Of a stretch of DNA of 27,493 bases, positions 6,385 to 14,250 are shown piece after piece. Source of the DNA: Fimenecus sp964614605 (lineage in GTDB: Bacteria > Bacillota > Clostridia > Oscillospirales > Acutalibacteraceae); NCBI GenBank assembly GCA_964614605.1, contig CAZTLU010000017.1:1-27493 (forward strand). Reading direction: 5' to 3'. The notes beneath the pieces were generated by a model. The model ran no database searches. It was not told the DNA's origin and saw only the letters and a list, made by a program, of their open reading frames with translations. Made by a program: the position numbers and the translations under genes. Position 1 is the stretch's first letter. Each line of letters opens with the position of its first letter.

Positions 6385-8378
6385 CTCTTGCAAAGACAGC
6401 AGGCTTCTGCTTCGGTGTAAACCGTGCTGTCAATATGCTTTATGATTTGGTTGAAGACGGAGTGAATGTTTGCACTTTAGGTCCCATAATTCACAATCCG
6501 CAGGTTATTGAAGATTTGCAAAGTCGCGGAGTAAATATTATTGACAATATTGAGTCGGCAGAAAAAGAAAAGAAAGTGGTTATCCGTACTCACGGAGTAG
6601 AATGCAATGTTCTGGATTACTGTAATGAACATAATCTTGATTACATTGACGCCACTTGTCCTTTTGTAAAAAAAATACACAAAATTGTACAGAAAAATTC
6701 AAACGAAACTCTTCCCGTACTCATAGCAGGCGATAAAAAACACCCCGAGGTTGTTGGTATCAAAAGCTACTGTGTAGGGGATTGCTATGTATTTAATTCT
6801 GCTGAAGAGCTCGAAGAAATTTTTAAACAGCACTCCTTTAACAAGGAAAAGCCCTTTATTGTGGTTTCACAGACCACTTTCAGCATAAAAGAGTGGAAAA
6901 AATGTATAAAAAAAATAAATTTACACTATACAAATGCAATTATTTTTGATACAATATGTAGTGCGACCGAAGAAAGACAGGCAGAAGCCCTCTTGTTATC
7001 ACGAAAAAATGATATGATGATAATAATAGGGGGTAGAACAAGCTCAAACACCGCCAAGCTTAAAGCGGTATGCGAGCCCAATTGCCCGACTTATTTGATT
7101 GAAACAGCAAAAGAGCTCTTGGACATAGCCTTTTGTGATGTTCAGTCAATAGGCGTTACTGCGGGTGCTTCAACGCCCGATAGTATAATTAAGGAGGTAC
7201 TAAAAACTATGTCCGAAATTTTAGAAAACGCAAACACAATAAATAAGGAGGAGACCGCAGGCTTTGAGCAGATGCTTGAAGAATCACTTAACAGCATGAG
7301 CTCTGACCAGAACGTTGTCGGAACTGTTGTAGGATTCACAGCAACCGAAATTCAGGTTGAAATTGCAGGCAGAAAGCACACAGGCTATGTTTCTTTTGAT
7401 GAATATAGTGATGACCCTTCAGCTGACCCCAAAGCAGAGCTTAAGGTTGGCGACGAAATCAAGCTTCGCATTATGAAGACAAATGATGTTGAAGGCACAA
7501 TCAAGCTTTCAAAGCGTCTTTATGACCGTGGCGCAATCTGGGAAAACCTTGAAGCTGACGATACTGTTCGCGAAGGCGTTGTTACAGGTATCGTAGGCGA
7601 CAACAAGGGCGTATTTGTACAGAGCGGTTCTGTAAAGGTATTTATTCCCGCTTCACTTGCAAAAATGAGAAGAAGCGATTCTCTTGAAGACCTTCTCAAG
7701 ACAACTGTTGAGTACAAGATTATCGAAGTTAACAAGCAGAGAAGAAAGGTTGTAGGCTCAATCCGTGAGGTTGCAGTTTCAAAGAAAAAGGAAATTGAAG
7801 ATGCATTCTGGGCAAACATTGCAGAGGGTAATGTTTACACAGGTACAGTAAGAAGCCTTACAAACTACGGCGCTTTCGTTGACCTTGGCGGCGTTGACGG
7901 TATGGTACATATTTCAGAGCTTTCATGGCAGAGAATCAAGCATCCTTCAGAGGTTGTTAAGGTTGGCGACACTGTTGAAGTTTATGTTAAGGAACTTGAT
8001 AGAGAAAATAAGAAGATTTCTCTCGGCTACAAGAAGGTTGAAGATAATCCTTGGGAAATCCTCAAGCGCGATTATCCCGTTGACAGTGAAGTAGAGTGCA
8101 AGGTAGTTAGCCTTACATCTTTCGGTGCATTTGCACAGATTATCCCCGGCGTTGACGGTCTTATCCATATTTCACAGATTGCTCACAAGCACATCGGCAC
8201 ACCTGCTGAAGTTCTCAAGGTTGGCGATGTTGTTAATGCAAAGATTATGGAAATCGACTTCGACAAGAAGAGAGTAAGCCTCTCAATCAAAGCACTCCTC
8301 GAGGCTCCCGTTGAGGAAGCTCCTGCTGCTGAAGAAGTAGTTGAAGAAGCTGTTGCTGAAGCTCCCGTTGAGGAATAA
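6375..8378 (+). CDS. ispH-rpsA: Fused 4-hydroxy-3-methylbut-2-enyl diphosphate reductase / S1 RNA-binding protein
   Basis: This single 667-codon frame encodes two proteins. Residues 1-278 are IspH, the 4Fe-4S reductase making IPP and DMAPP in the MEP isoprenoid pathway. Cluster cysteines C12 (AGFCFGV), C95 (ATCPF) and C195 (DTICSATEERQ) are present, with GPIIHNPQV (H40), RTHG (H73), KKHPEV (H123), SQTTFS and TAGASTP. Residues 313-640 hold four S1 domains, the last two best conserved (GAFVDLGGVDGMVHISE and GAFAQIIPGVDGLIHIS), followed by an acidic, alanine-rich tail. The ATG at 6375 is preceded by GGGAGGAG and overlaps plsC. Fusion of these genes is known in clostridia. Lysine codons differ strongly: 19 AAA/6 AAG in residues 1-278, but 4 AAA/29 AAG from 279 on. 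See the internal start at 7191-7211. Confidence 0.95.
   Translation: MQITLAKTAGFCFGVNRAVNMLYDLVEDGVNVCTLGPIIHNPQVIEDLQSRGVNIIDNIESAEKEKKVVIRTHGVECNVLDYCNEHNLDYIDATCPFVKKIHKIVQKNSNETLPVLIAGDKKHPEVVGIKSYCVGDCYVFNSAEELEEIFKQHSFNKEKPFIVVSQTTFSIKEWKKCIKKINLHYTNAIIFDTICSATEERQAEALLLSRKNDMMIIIGGRTSSNTAKLKAVCEPNCPTYLIETAKELLDIAFCDVQSIGVTAGASTPDSIIKEVLKTMSEILENANTINKEETAGFEQMLEESLNSMSSDQNVVGTVVGFTATEIQVEIAGRKHTGYVSFDEYSDDPSADPKAELKVGDEIKLRIMKTNDVEGTIKLSKRLYDRGAIWENLEADDTVREGVVTGIVGDNKGVFVQSGSVKVFIPASLAKMRRSDSLEDLLKTTVEYKIIEVNKQRRKVVGSIREVAVSKKKEIEDAFWANIAEGNVYTGTVRSLTNYGAFVDLGGVDGMVHISELSWQRIKHPSEVVKVGDTVEVYVKELDRENKKISLGYKKVEDNPWEILKRDYPVDSEVECKVVSLTSFGAFAQIIPGVDGLIHISQIAHKHIGTPAEVLKVGDVVNAKIMEIDFDKKRVSLSIKALLEAPVEEAPAAEEVVEEAVAEAPVEE
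7191..7211 (+). promoter_or_regulatory. Internal Shine-Dalgarno and in-frame ATG inside ispH-rpsA
   Basis: AAGGAGGT at 7191-7198 is a full match to the anti-Shine-Dalgarno sequence and lies 10 bases before the in-frame ATG at 7209-7211. The ATG encodes M279, exactly between the IspH core and the S1 domains, and would start a 389 aa stand-alone S1 protein beginning MSEILENAN. The site is seen directly; independent initiation is inferred. Confidence 0.65.
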
Positions 8379-8412
8379 TTAAATCGGCATTCAGGCCGTA
8401 AAGTAACTAATT

Positions 8413-8451
8413 AGGTCAGATGATGCTAAAACACCGTCTGACCTGTTTTTT
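8413..8451 (+). terminator. Rho-independent terminator after ispH-rpsA
   Basis: Stem AGGTCAGA (8413-8420) pairs with TCTGACCT (8437-8444), with a 16-base loop that can partly pair further, followed by G and six T residues. It closes the operon that begins at rpiR. Confidence 0.85.
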
Positions 8452-8456
8452 ATAAT

Positions 8457-8498
8457 GTAACCGCTGATTAAATCTCAGTCACAATTTTCAGTGGTTAC
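8457..8498 (+). other. Inverted repeat in the leader of the GH27 gene
   Basis: GTAACCGCTGA (8457-8467) and TCAGTGGTTAC (8488-8498) form an 11 bp inverted repeat with a single G:U-compatible mismatch, ending two bases before the GTGAGG ribosome binding site. It could be an RNA hairpin in the leader or a DNA operator. There is no T-run, so it is not a terminator. Confidence 0.5.
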
Positions 8499-8514
8499 TT
8501 GTGAGGTAATTATT

Positions 8515-10242
8515 ATGAAAAAAGGTTTAGCAGTTTTATCAGGACTTGCCGCCGCAGGCGTGGCAGTAGGTAGTAGTCTGTTGTTTTTGAAGAAAAAGGA
8601 TATTTGTCCTCGTTGTGAAGTGAAAAAAGCACTTGCAAAGACTCAAATTCATTATACAAAAGACGAAATGTATAATAACGGTGCGGCACTTACACCACCT
8701 ATGGGTTGGTCAAGCTGGAATCTTTTCAGACACAAAATTGATGAAAATGTAATTCTTGGTATTGCGAAAGCAATGAAAGAAAGCGGACTTGCTGACGCGG
8801 GATATGTTTATGTTAACCTTGACGATTGTTGGCAGTCTTCAATGCGTGATGAAAACGGCAAAATGCAGGGTGATTTAACAACATTCCCTCACGGAATCAA
8901 ATGGCTTGCAGAGCAGGTTAACGATTTAGGTCTTAAGCTTGGAATTTATTCTTCAAACGGCACGCTCACTTGCGAGGATTTGCCCGCATCTCTTTATAAT
9001 GAGCGCATTGACGCTGAAACCTTTGCAGAATGGGGAATTGAATATTTTAAATACGATTATTGCCACCATGTGCTCATTCCAACCGATGCACCTTATATCG
9101 ACAGTATTTCTGTTGGTGGTGAGGGTATTGACGGTGAACTTCTCTTCAAGGCAAAGGATGCAGTGCTCACAGGCGAAGCAAAGGTTATTGAAGAAAAAGA
9201 TGGCAAAAGCTATGTGAAAGGACTTTGCAGCGGCTTGGGTACAATCGAATTCAATAACATTGAGGTTGAAAAAGACGGCGAATATGTTCTGACACTTGTT
9301 ATGCGTAAGAATACTTGTGATGGTCAGTTCTGTGTTGTAACGGTTAACGGAACAGATAAATATGATTTCCTTATTGCCGAGCAAAAAGCATTTTCGCGTG
9401 AGGGCAGACGACAAATCAAGATTAAGCTTAATGCGGGTGTAAATACAATTTCAATTGCAAACCCCGTTGGCTCACCAATGGACAGTGCTGCAATGCAGTA
9501 TGAAAAAATGGGCAAAGAGCTTGTACGCGCCACCAAGAATTTCGCAGAAAAGAACAACACAGAAGAAAAGAAAATTCTTTATTCAATCTGTGAATGGGGC
9601 TGGAATAAGCCTTGGAAATGGGGCGGCAAGGCAGGCAATATTTGGAGAACTACTCCCGATATTCAGCCTAATTGGGCTTCAATCGTTGGTATTTACGAGG
9701 TTAATGTTAGACTTAACGAATATGCACAGCCCGGTGCCTTTAACGACCCCGATATGCTTGAGGTTGGTAACGGAAAGCTCACATATGACGAGAATAAAGC
9801 ACACTTTACTCTCTGGTCAATGATGGCAGCACCGCTTATTCTCGGTAACGATGTCCGTAGCTTTATAAATGAAGACGGAACCGTTGATAAGGATAACAAA
9901 ATTCTTGGGATTCTTACAAATAAAGAGGTTATCGCAGTTAATCAGGATAAGCTTGGTGTTCAGTGTGAAAGAATTAAATCAAACGGCTTCAATGATGTTC
10001 TCGTTAAACCTCTTGAAAATAGTGAGGTTGCAGTTTGCTTCTTCAATAAGGGTCCTGCAACTGCAAATATGAGTGTATCTCTTGACGATATTCACAATGT
10101 TGTATCAGTTACACTCCCCAAGGCAGAAAGCTATACCGTTCGTGAGCTTTGGGATAACACCGAAGAAACAGTCAGCGATAAAATTTCTGCGGCAGTTAAT
10201 TCTCATGCGGTAAAGGTTTATCGTGTTTCTGCAAATGTATAA
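8515..10242 (+). CDS. GH27-family glycosidase (alpha-galactosidase-like) with inserted domain
   Basis: The 575 aa protein has a hydrophobic N-terminal segment (about 4-25) followed by KKK and a CPRC pair (31-34), suggesting a membrane anchor. The GH27 barrel begins at PPMGWSSWN (61-69). The expected nucleophile is D181 in YFKYDYC and the acid/base D382 in WRTTPDI; CEWGWNKPW, GAFNDPDMLEVGN and WSMMAAPLILGND are also typical. Between the nucleophile and the next barrel strands an insert of about 130 residues (roughly 192-325) looks like a beta-sandwich carbohydrate-binding fold. The C-terminal region is the usual GH27 beta domain. GH27 enzymes cleave alpha-galactosides, and some act on beta-L-arabinopyranosides. 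The ATG at 8515 is served by GTGAGG; an upstream GTG at 8491 lies in the inverted repeat and is rejected. The 3' end overlaps the opposite-strand gene by 47 bases. Confidence 0.9.
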   Translation: MKKGLAVLSGLAAAGVAVGSSLLFLKKKDICPRCEVKKALAKTQIHYTKDEMYNNGAALTPPMGWSSWNLFRHKIDENVILGIAKAMKESGLADAGYVYVNLDDCWQSSMRDENGKMQGDLTTFPHGIKWLAEQVNDLGLKLGIYSSNGTLTCEDLPASLYNERIDAETFAEWGIEYFKYDYCHHVLIPTDAPYIDSISVGGEGIDGELLFKAKDAVLTGEAKVIEEKDGKSYVKGLCSGLGTIEFNNIEVEKDGEYVLTLVMRKNTCDGQFCVVTVNGTDKYDFLIAEQKAFSREGRRQIKIKLNAGVNTISIANPVGSPMDSAAMQYEKMGKELVRATKNFAEKNNTEEKKILYSICEWGWNKPWKWGGKAGNIWRTTPDIQPNWASIVGIYEVNVRLNEYAQPGAFNDPDMLEVGNGKLTYDENKAHFTLWSMMAAPLILGNDVRSFINEDGTVDKDNKILGILTNKEVIAVNQDKLGVQCERIKSNGFNDVLVKPLENSEVAVCFFNKGPATANMSVSLDDIHNVVSVTLPKAESYTVRELWDNTEETVSDKISAAVNSHAVKVYRVSANV

Positions 10243-10621
10243 TCCTTTTTAAAATATCAAAAAGTATAAAGGCGGCAATTGATAATCCATACCAGCAAAG
10301 GCTGAAGGTTAAGGAAATTTGCCCCATAAAATTAGCGGGGAGATTTGTGTAATCCCAAACTCCCAGTTGAAAAACTTTATTTACCATTATGCCAACGGTA
10401 AATTCAAGGGCGGTTATAACGGCAGTTCCCACAAGGGCTTTAATTAAAATTGAGGTTTTCATAGCTTCATTTATAATGTAAAGCGCAAGAACTGCCGAGC
10501 CGCCCGTAATTATCATCGACCAGTGCGTGTGCCCGCGAAAAGAAACCTCAATAAGCCCGTACACCGCACCGCCGAAAAGAAATAACAATAAGTATTTTTC
10601 AGCATTTTTCAATTCAATCAC
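10196..10621 (-). CDS. Small four-helix membrane protein, putative ABC-transporter permease family (CmpB-like)
   Basis: The 141 aa product has about four hydrophobic segments: YLLLFLFGGAVYGLIEV, WSMIITGGSAVLALYII, ALVGTAVITALEFTVGIMV and SLCWYGLSIAAFILFDIL. The GHTHWSMIITGG block resembles the family annotated as putative ABC transporter permease (PF06541), which has no established function. The coordinates use a GTG start. A TTG three codons in (10612-10610) may be the real one, because AAGGTGA lies 5 bases before it while the GTG has no binding site. No ATP-binding partner is nearby. Its 3' end overlaps the GH27 gene tail-to-tail, and no terminator separates them. Confidence 0.72.
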   Translation of the reverse strand: MIELKNAEKYLLLFLFGGAVYGLIEVSFRGHTHWSMIITGGSAVLALYIINEAMKTSILIKALVGTAVITALEFTVGIMVNKVFQLGVWDYTNLPANFMGQISLTFSLCWYGLSIAAFILFDILKRIIHLQKHDKPLPHEN

Positions 10622-10710
10622 CTTGAAATATTGTACCCTGAATGTGTTTTTTTAGAAGTGAAAAATACTATTTATAAATTTGAAAAATTTCCTATATAGG
10701 TGAAAATAAA

Positions 10711-12693
10711 ATGAGTGATTTTGAACAGAAAAAATTAAGAGCCGAGCAACTTCGTAAAGAACTCAATCATCATATTTACCGTTATTATGTTGAGAACGAA
10801 AATGATATTGAAGATTATGAGTACGATATGCTTATGCGTGAGCTCGATTCAATCGAAAAAGAATACCCCGAATTGCTGGCACCCGATTCACCAACACATC
10901 GCGTTGGCGGTCAGGCAGACGGTCAGTTTGAAGAGGTAGTGCATACTGTAAAAATGGAAAGCCTGCAGGACGCATTTTCTCAAGACGAGGTGCGCGATTT
11001 TGACCGCCGTGTGCACGAAAGCTTTAACGATATAGAATTCGTGGTTGAGCCTAAAATTGACGGACTTTCTGTGTCACTTGAATATACAAACGGCATATTT
11101 ACCCGCGGTTCAACCCGAGGTGACGGCGTTAAGGGTGAAGATATTACCGCAAATCTTCGCACAGTAAAATCAATTCCCTTAAGATTAAAAAAAGATATTC
11201 CGTTCATTGAGGTTCGTGGCGAGGTTTATATGCCCCGAGAGTCTTTTTATGAAATTGTTGAAAAACAGGAGTTAAAAGGGGAGAAACCCTTTAAAAATCC
11301 ACGTAATGCCGCTGCAGGCAGTCTGCGACAGAAGAATCCCAAAATCACCGCTGAACGTAAGCTTGATATTTTTGTCTTTAATACTCAGCAGGTTGAGGGT
11401 GCAGAAATCACGGGGCATTATCAATCCCTTGAATTTTTAAAGGAATTAGGTTTTAAAACTGTTCCGTTCTTTAATAAATTCAACAATATTGATGATGTGC
11501 TCGGTGAAATTCAGCGTATCGGCGATATCCGTTATACTTTGCCTTTTGACATTGACGGTGCAGTTATTAAGGTCGATGATTTCTCGCAACGCGAAATTAT
11601 CGGCAGTACAGCAAAATTTCCAAAATGGGCATTGGCTTATAAATATCCGCCAGAAGAAAAGACCACAAAGCTTATCGACATTGAAATCAATGTTGGCAGA
11701 ACGGGTGTTCTCACTCCTACCGCAGTTTTTGAGCCCGTATTAGTTGCAGGTTCAACTGTAAGCCGTGCCACACTTCATAACGAGGATTTCATTAAAGAAA
11801 AGGGTATCAGAATAGGCGATACCGTCATAATTCGTAAAGCGGGCGATATTATCCCCGAGGTGCTCTCTGTTGTTAAGCACGAAGAAAATACTTTAGCCTA
11901 CGAAATGCCAAAATTCTGCCCATCTTGTAATTCACCCGTGCATCGTGAAGAGGGTGAGGCGGCAATTCGTTGTGATAACCCGGATTGCCCCGCGCAGCTT
12001 TTGCGTGTGCTTATTCATTTCTGCTCGCGTGATGCAATGGATATTGAGGGATTGGGCGACGCAGTTCTCGAAACCTTATTAAATAAAGGATTAATCGGCA
12101 AAATCGCCGATTTGTACCGTATTGATTACGAAAAAATCGCAGAACTTGAGGGTATGGGCAAAAAGAGTGCCGATAATATGCGAAACGCAGTTGAAAAATC
12201 AAAGCAGAACGATTTGTCAAAGCTTATTTTCGCATTCGGTATCCGTCATATCGGTCAGAAAGCCTCGAAATTGCTTGCAGATAATTTCAGAACCCTTGAC
12301 AATGTAATGAATGCTTCTAAAGAAGAAATCCTCACAATCGAGGGCTTCGGCGAAATTATGGCAGATTCCGTTGTTGAATTCTTCTCACTTCGGCAGACAC
12401 AACAAATGATTGCAGAGCTTAAAGATTTCGGGCTTAATATGGAAAGTCAGCGCGAAGTCAAAGACAATCGCTTTGAGGGTATGACCTTTGTGCTTACAGG
12501 TACACTCTCAACCTACGGCAGAAAAGAAGCACAAGAAATCATTGAGTCCTTTGGCGGTAAAGCATCTTCATCTGTTTCAAAGAAAACCACTTATGTTTTA
12601 GCAGGTGAGGCGGCAGGCTCAAAGCTTCAGAAGGCAACTGATTTGGGAGTTACCATAATCAATGAAGACCAATTCGCAGAAATGATTAAATAA
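10711..12693 (+). CDS. ligA: NAD-dependent DNA ligase
   Basis: The 660 aa length matches the family. LigA seals nicks using NAD+, forming a lysyl-AMP at K115 in EPKIDGLS. Domain Ia occupies the N-terminus (HIYRYYVEN, then YEYDMLMREL), followed by the adenylation domain, with FPKWALAYKYPPEE near 303-316, then an OB fold. A four-cysteine zinc finger (C403, C406, C421, C426) and helix-hairpin-helix repeats (DIEGLGD, LEGMGKKSA, FGIRHIG, IEGFGEI) follow. The C-terminal BRCT domain covers about 588-660. AGGTGA supports the ATG. I see no convincing promoter in the 89-base gap upstream, which separates it from the divergent membrane protein, and no clear terminator after it. All domains are complete. 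Confidence 0.98.
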   Translation: MSDFEQKKLRAEQLRKELNHHIYRYYVENENDIEDYEYDMLMRELDSIEKEYPELLAPDSPTHRVGGQADGQFEEVVHTVKMESLQDAFSQDEVRDFDRRVHESFNDIEFVVEPKIDGLSVSLEYTNGIFTRGSTRGDGVKGEDITANLRTVKSIPLRLKKDIPFIEVRGEVYMPRESFYEIVEKQELKGEKPFKNPRNAAAGSLRQKNPKITAERKLDIFVFNTQQVEGAEITGHYQSLEFLKELGFKTVPFFNKFNNIDDVLGEIQRIGDIRYTLPFDIDGAVIKVDDFSQREIIGSTAKFPKWALAYKYPPEEKTTKLIDIEINVGRTGVLTPTAVFEPVLVAGSTVSRATLHNEDFIKEKGIRIGDTVIIRKAGDIIPEVLSVVKHEENTLAYEMPKFCPSCNSPVHREEGEAAIRCDNPDCPAQLLRVLIHFCSRDAMDIEGLGDAVLETLLNKGLIGKIADLYRIDYEKIAELEGMGKKSADNMRNAVEKSKQNDLSKLIFAFGIRHIGQKASKLLADNFRTLDNVMNASKEEILTIEGFGEIMADSVVEFFSLRQTQQMIAELKDFGLNMESQREVKDNRFEGMTFVLTGTLSTYGRKEAQEIIESFGGKASSSVSKKTTYVLAGEAAGSKLQKATDLGVTIINEDQFAEMIK

Positions 12694-12729
12694 ATGAAAA
12701 TAAATGAAGAAACTTTTTCAAAAAAACAC

Positions 12730-12758
12730 TTGCATTTTCTATTGACTTGTGATATTAT
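12730..12758 (+). promoter_or_regulatory. Promoter of rplS
   Basis: The -35 TTGCAT (12730-12735) and -10 TATTAT (12753-12758) are spaced by 17 bases, so transcription should begin near 12765, leaving a leader of about 98 bases before the rplS ATG. A second TTGACT at 12742 is too close to the -10 to serve as its -35. Confidence 0.65.
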
Positions 12759-12764
12759 ATTTGA

Positions 12765-12862
12765 GCATTTGCGGTAGTACGCAATGAAATAACTATTATC
12801 TCGGGTGGTCCTCTGCTGACATTCGGTACGAACACTTGAAAAATTTTTATCGGAGGTTAGTT
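12765..12862 (+). ncRNA. Structured 5' leader of rplS (possible L19 autoregulatory leader)
   Basis: The transcribed leader contains a hairpin with stem TTGCG/CGCAA (12768-12783, loop GTAGTA), extendable outward with one bulged T, and a small TTCG/CGAA hairpin nearer the gene. Firmicutes often carry a protein-binding leader upstream of rplS by which L19 controls its own synthesis. The position and the length of the leader suit this, but I cannot confirm a family match by eye. Confidence 0.45.
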
Positions 12863-13204
12863 ATGGACGCATTAAAATTGATGACAGAGGGTATGGTTAA
12901 AGAGGCCAATCCCGCAATCAGAGTCGGTGACGTAGTTAAGGTTCACGTTAAGATTCGCGAAGGTGAGAGAGAAAGAATTCAGGTTTTTGAAGGCACAATC
13001 ATTGCTCGCAAGGGCAGCGGTGTTTCTGAAACATTCACAGTTCGTCGTGTATCATACGGCGTAGGTGTTGAAAGAGTATTCCCCGTAAACTCACCCAACG
13101 TTGCAAAGGTAGAGACAGTTAGACGCGGTAAGGTTCGCAGAAGCAAGCTCTATTATCTTCGTGACAGAGTTGGTAAGGCAGCAAAGGTTAAAGAGCAGAT
13201 TTAA
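12863..13204 (+). CDS. rplS: 50S ribosomal protein L19
   Basis: The 113 aa protein is the normal size for L19, which sits at the interface between ribosomal subunits. Characteristic blocks are VGDVVKVHVKIREG, ERERIQVFEGTIIARKG, SETFTVRRVSYGVGVERVFPVNSP and the basic C-terminus RGKVRRSKLYYLR. The ATG at 12863 is fixed by CGGAGG at 12851-12856; an in-frame upstream TTG at 12836 would add nine atypical residues and has no binding site. It has its own promoter, leader and terminator and is a single-gene unit here, not joined to rimM-trmD. Confidence 0.98.
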   Translation: MDALKLMTEGMVKEANPAIRVGDVVKVHVKIREGERERIQVFEGTIIARKGSGVSETFTVRRVSYGVGVERVFPVNSPNVAKVETVRRGKVRRSKLYYLRDRVGKAAKVKEQI

Positions 13205-13228
13205 CAACAAACCGAAAAATGCAAACAG

Positions 13229-13257
13229 AGCAGAGGTTATCCTCTGCTTTTTGTTTA
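13229..13257 (+). terminator. Rho-independent terminator of rplS
   Basis: A perfect 8 bp stem, AGCAGAGG (13229-13236) with CCTCTGCT (13241-13248), and a TTAT loop are followed by TTTTGTTT, 24 bases after the rplS stop codon. Confidence 0.88.
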
Positions 13258-13267
13258 TCACAATTAA

Positions 13268-13315
13268 GCCTCCCTTGTCAAAGGGAGGGGGACCGCGTCA
13301 GCGGTGGAGGGATTC
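13268..13315 (+). repeat. Two-hairpin intergenic repeat, copy 2 (carries the prmA ribosome binding site)
   Basis: This 48-base copy repeats 146-194. The first hairpin is identical. The second is ACCGC/GCGGT with a GTCA loop, one pair shorter than in copy 1. Its last bases, GGAGGG at 13306-13311, end 7 bases before the prmA ATG at 13319, so the repeat supplies the ribosome binding site, with the second hairpin immediately upstream of it. Confidence 0.88.
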
Positions 13316-13318
13316 ATT

Positions 13319-14242
13319 ATGGACTGGACCGAAATTAAAATAGAAATTGATGCCGAAAATATTGACCGCGCGGCAGATATAGCCTCAATGGCGGTGCCTT
13401 ATGGTATATATATTGAGGATTACCGTACTCTTGAACAAGAGGCATGGGAGATTGCTAATATTGATTTAATTGACGAAGAACTACTTGCCAAAGACCGCAC
13501 AAAAGGTTGCGTGCATATTTATGTTTCTCCTGAAGAAAATTATATGGAGGCAGTTTCGTTCCTCAAAGAGCGTTATGACAGCGAAAATATCGCCCATACA
13601 ATTGAGTATAAGCCTTGCCGTAATGAAGATTGGGAAAATAACTGGAAACAGTATTTCAAGCCTATGAAAATCGGCGAAAAGCTCCTTATCCGTCCTCTTT
13701 GGATTGATGATTATGATGCTGAGGGAAGAGCTGTTTTGAGCATTGAGCCGGGTCTTGCATTCGGTAGTGGCGGTCACAATACAACCCGTCTTTGTCTTGA
13801 AACTCTTGAAAAATATGTGAAGGATGGCGACAGTGTTCTCGACTGTGGATGCGGTAGCGGTATTCTTTCAATCGCATCATTACTTATGGGTGCAGATAAT
13901 GCGACAGGCGTTGATATTGACAAGCTTGCAGTTAAAACTGCAATTGAAAACGGCAAAGCAAACGGCTTTTCGGAGCCGCAATACAAAATCCTCAACGGGA
14001 ACCTTGTTGATAAGGTAACAGGTAAATTCGACATAGTAGTTGCCAATATCGTTGCTGATATTATTATTCTTTTCACTTCACAGGTAGGGGATTTCTTAAA
14101 GGATGACGGTGTATTTATCACATCGGGAATTATTGAACCCCGCGAGCCCGAAGTCGTTGCTGCTTTTGAGGCTAACGGCTTTGAAATTCTTAAGCGTTAT
14201 GAAGATGGCGGCTGGCTTTGCTTTGTATGTAAAAAGAAATAA
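13319..14242 (+). CDS. prmA: Ribosomal protein L11 methyltransferase
   Basis: The 307 aa enzyme transfers methyl groups from S-adenosylmethionine to ribosomal protein L11. The N-terminal substrate-recognition part (MDWTEIKIEI and following) precedes a linker and the methyltransferase domain, with EPGLAFGSGGHNTTRLC (143-159), SAM-binding motif I VLDCGCGSGILS (173-184), acidic D199 of GVDID, and IVVANIVADII as the catalytic-loop region. The usual family wording of the first block has T and P where this protein has S and N. The ATG at 13319 is chosen because GGAGGG lies 7 bases upstream; the GTG at 13304 is inside the repeat's hairpin. Placement after rplS groups two ribosome-related genes, though a terminator and the repeat lie between them. 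Confidence 0.95.
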   Translation: MDWTEIKIEIDAENIDRAADIASMAVPYGIYIEDYRTLEQEAWEIANIDLIDEELLAKDRTKGCVHIYVSPEENYMEAVSFLKERYDSENIAHTIEYKPCRNEDWENNWKQYFKPMKIGEKLLIRPLWIDDYDAEGRAVLSIEPGLAFGSGGHNTTRLCLETLEKYVKDGDSVLDCGCGSGILSIASLLMGADNATGVDIDKLAVKTAIENGKANGFSEPQYKILNGNLVDKVTGKFDIVVANIVADIIILFTSQVGDFLKDDGVFITSGIIEPREPEVVAAFEANGFEILKRYEDGGWLCFVCKKK

Positions 14243-14250
14243 TAAAAAAA

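Noticed and set aside
7228..7274. Second internal start at the ATG of 7272 using AAGGAGG near 7235
   Set aside because: The spacing is far too long for initiation; the ATG at 7209 fits much better.
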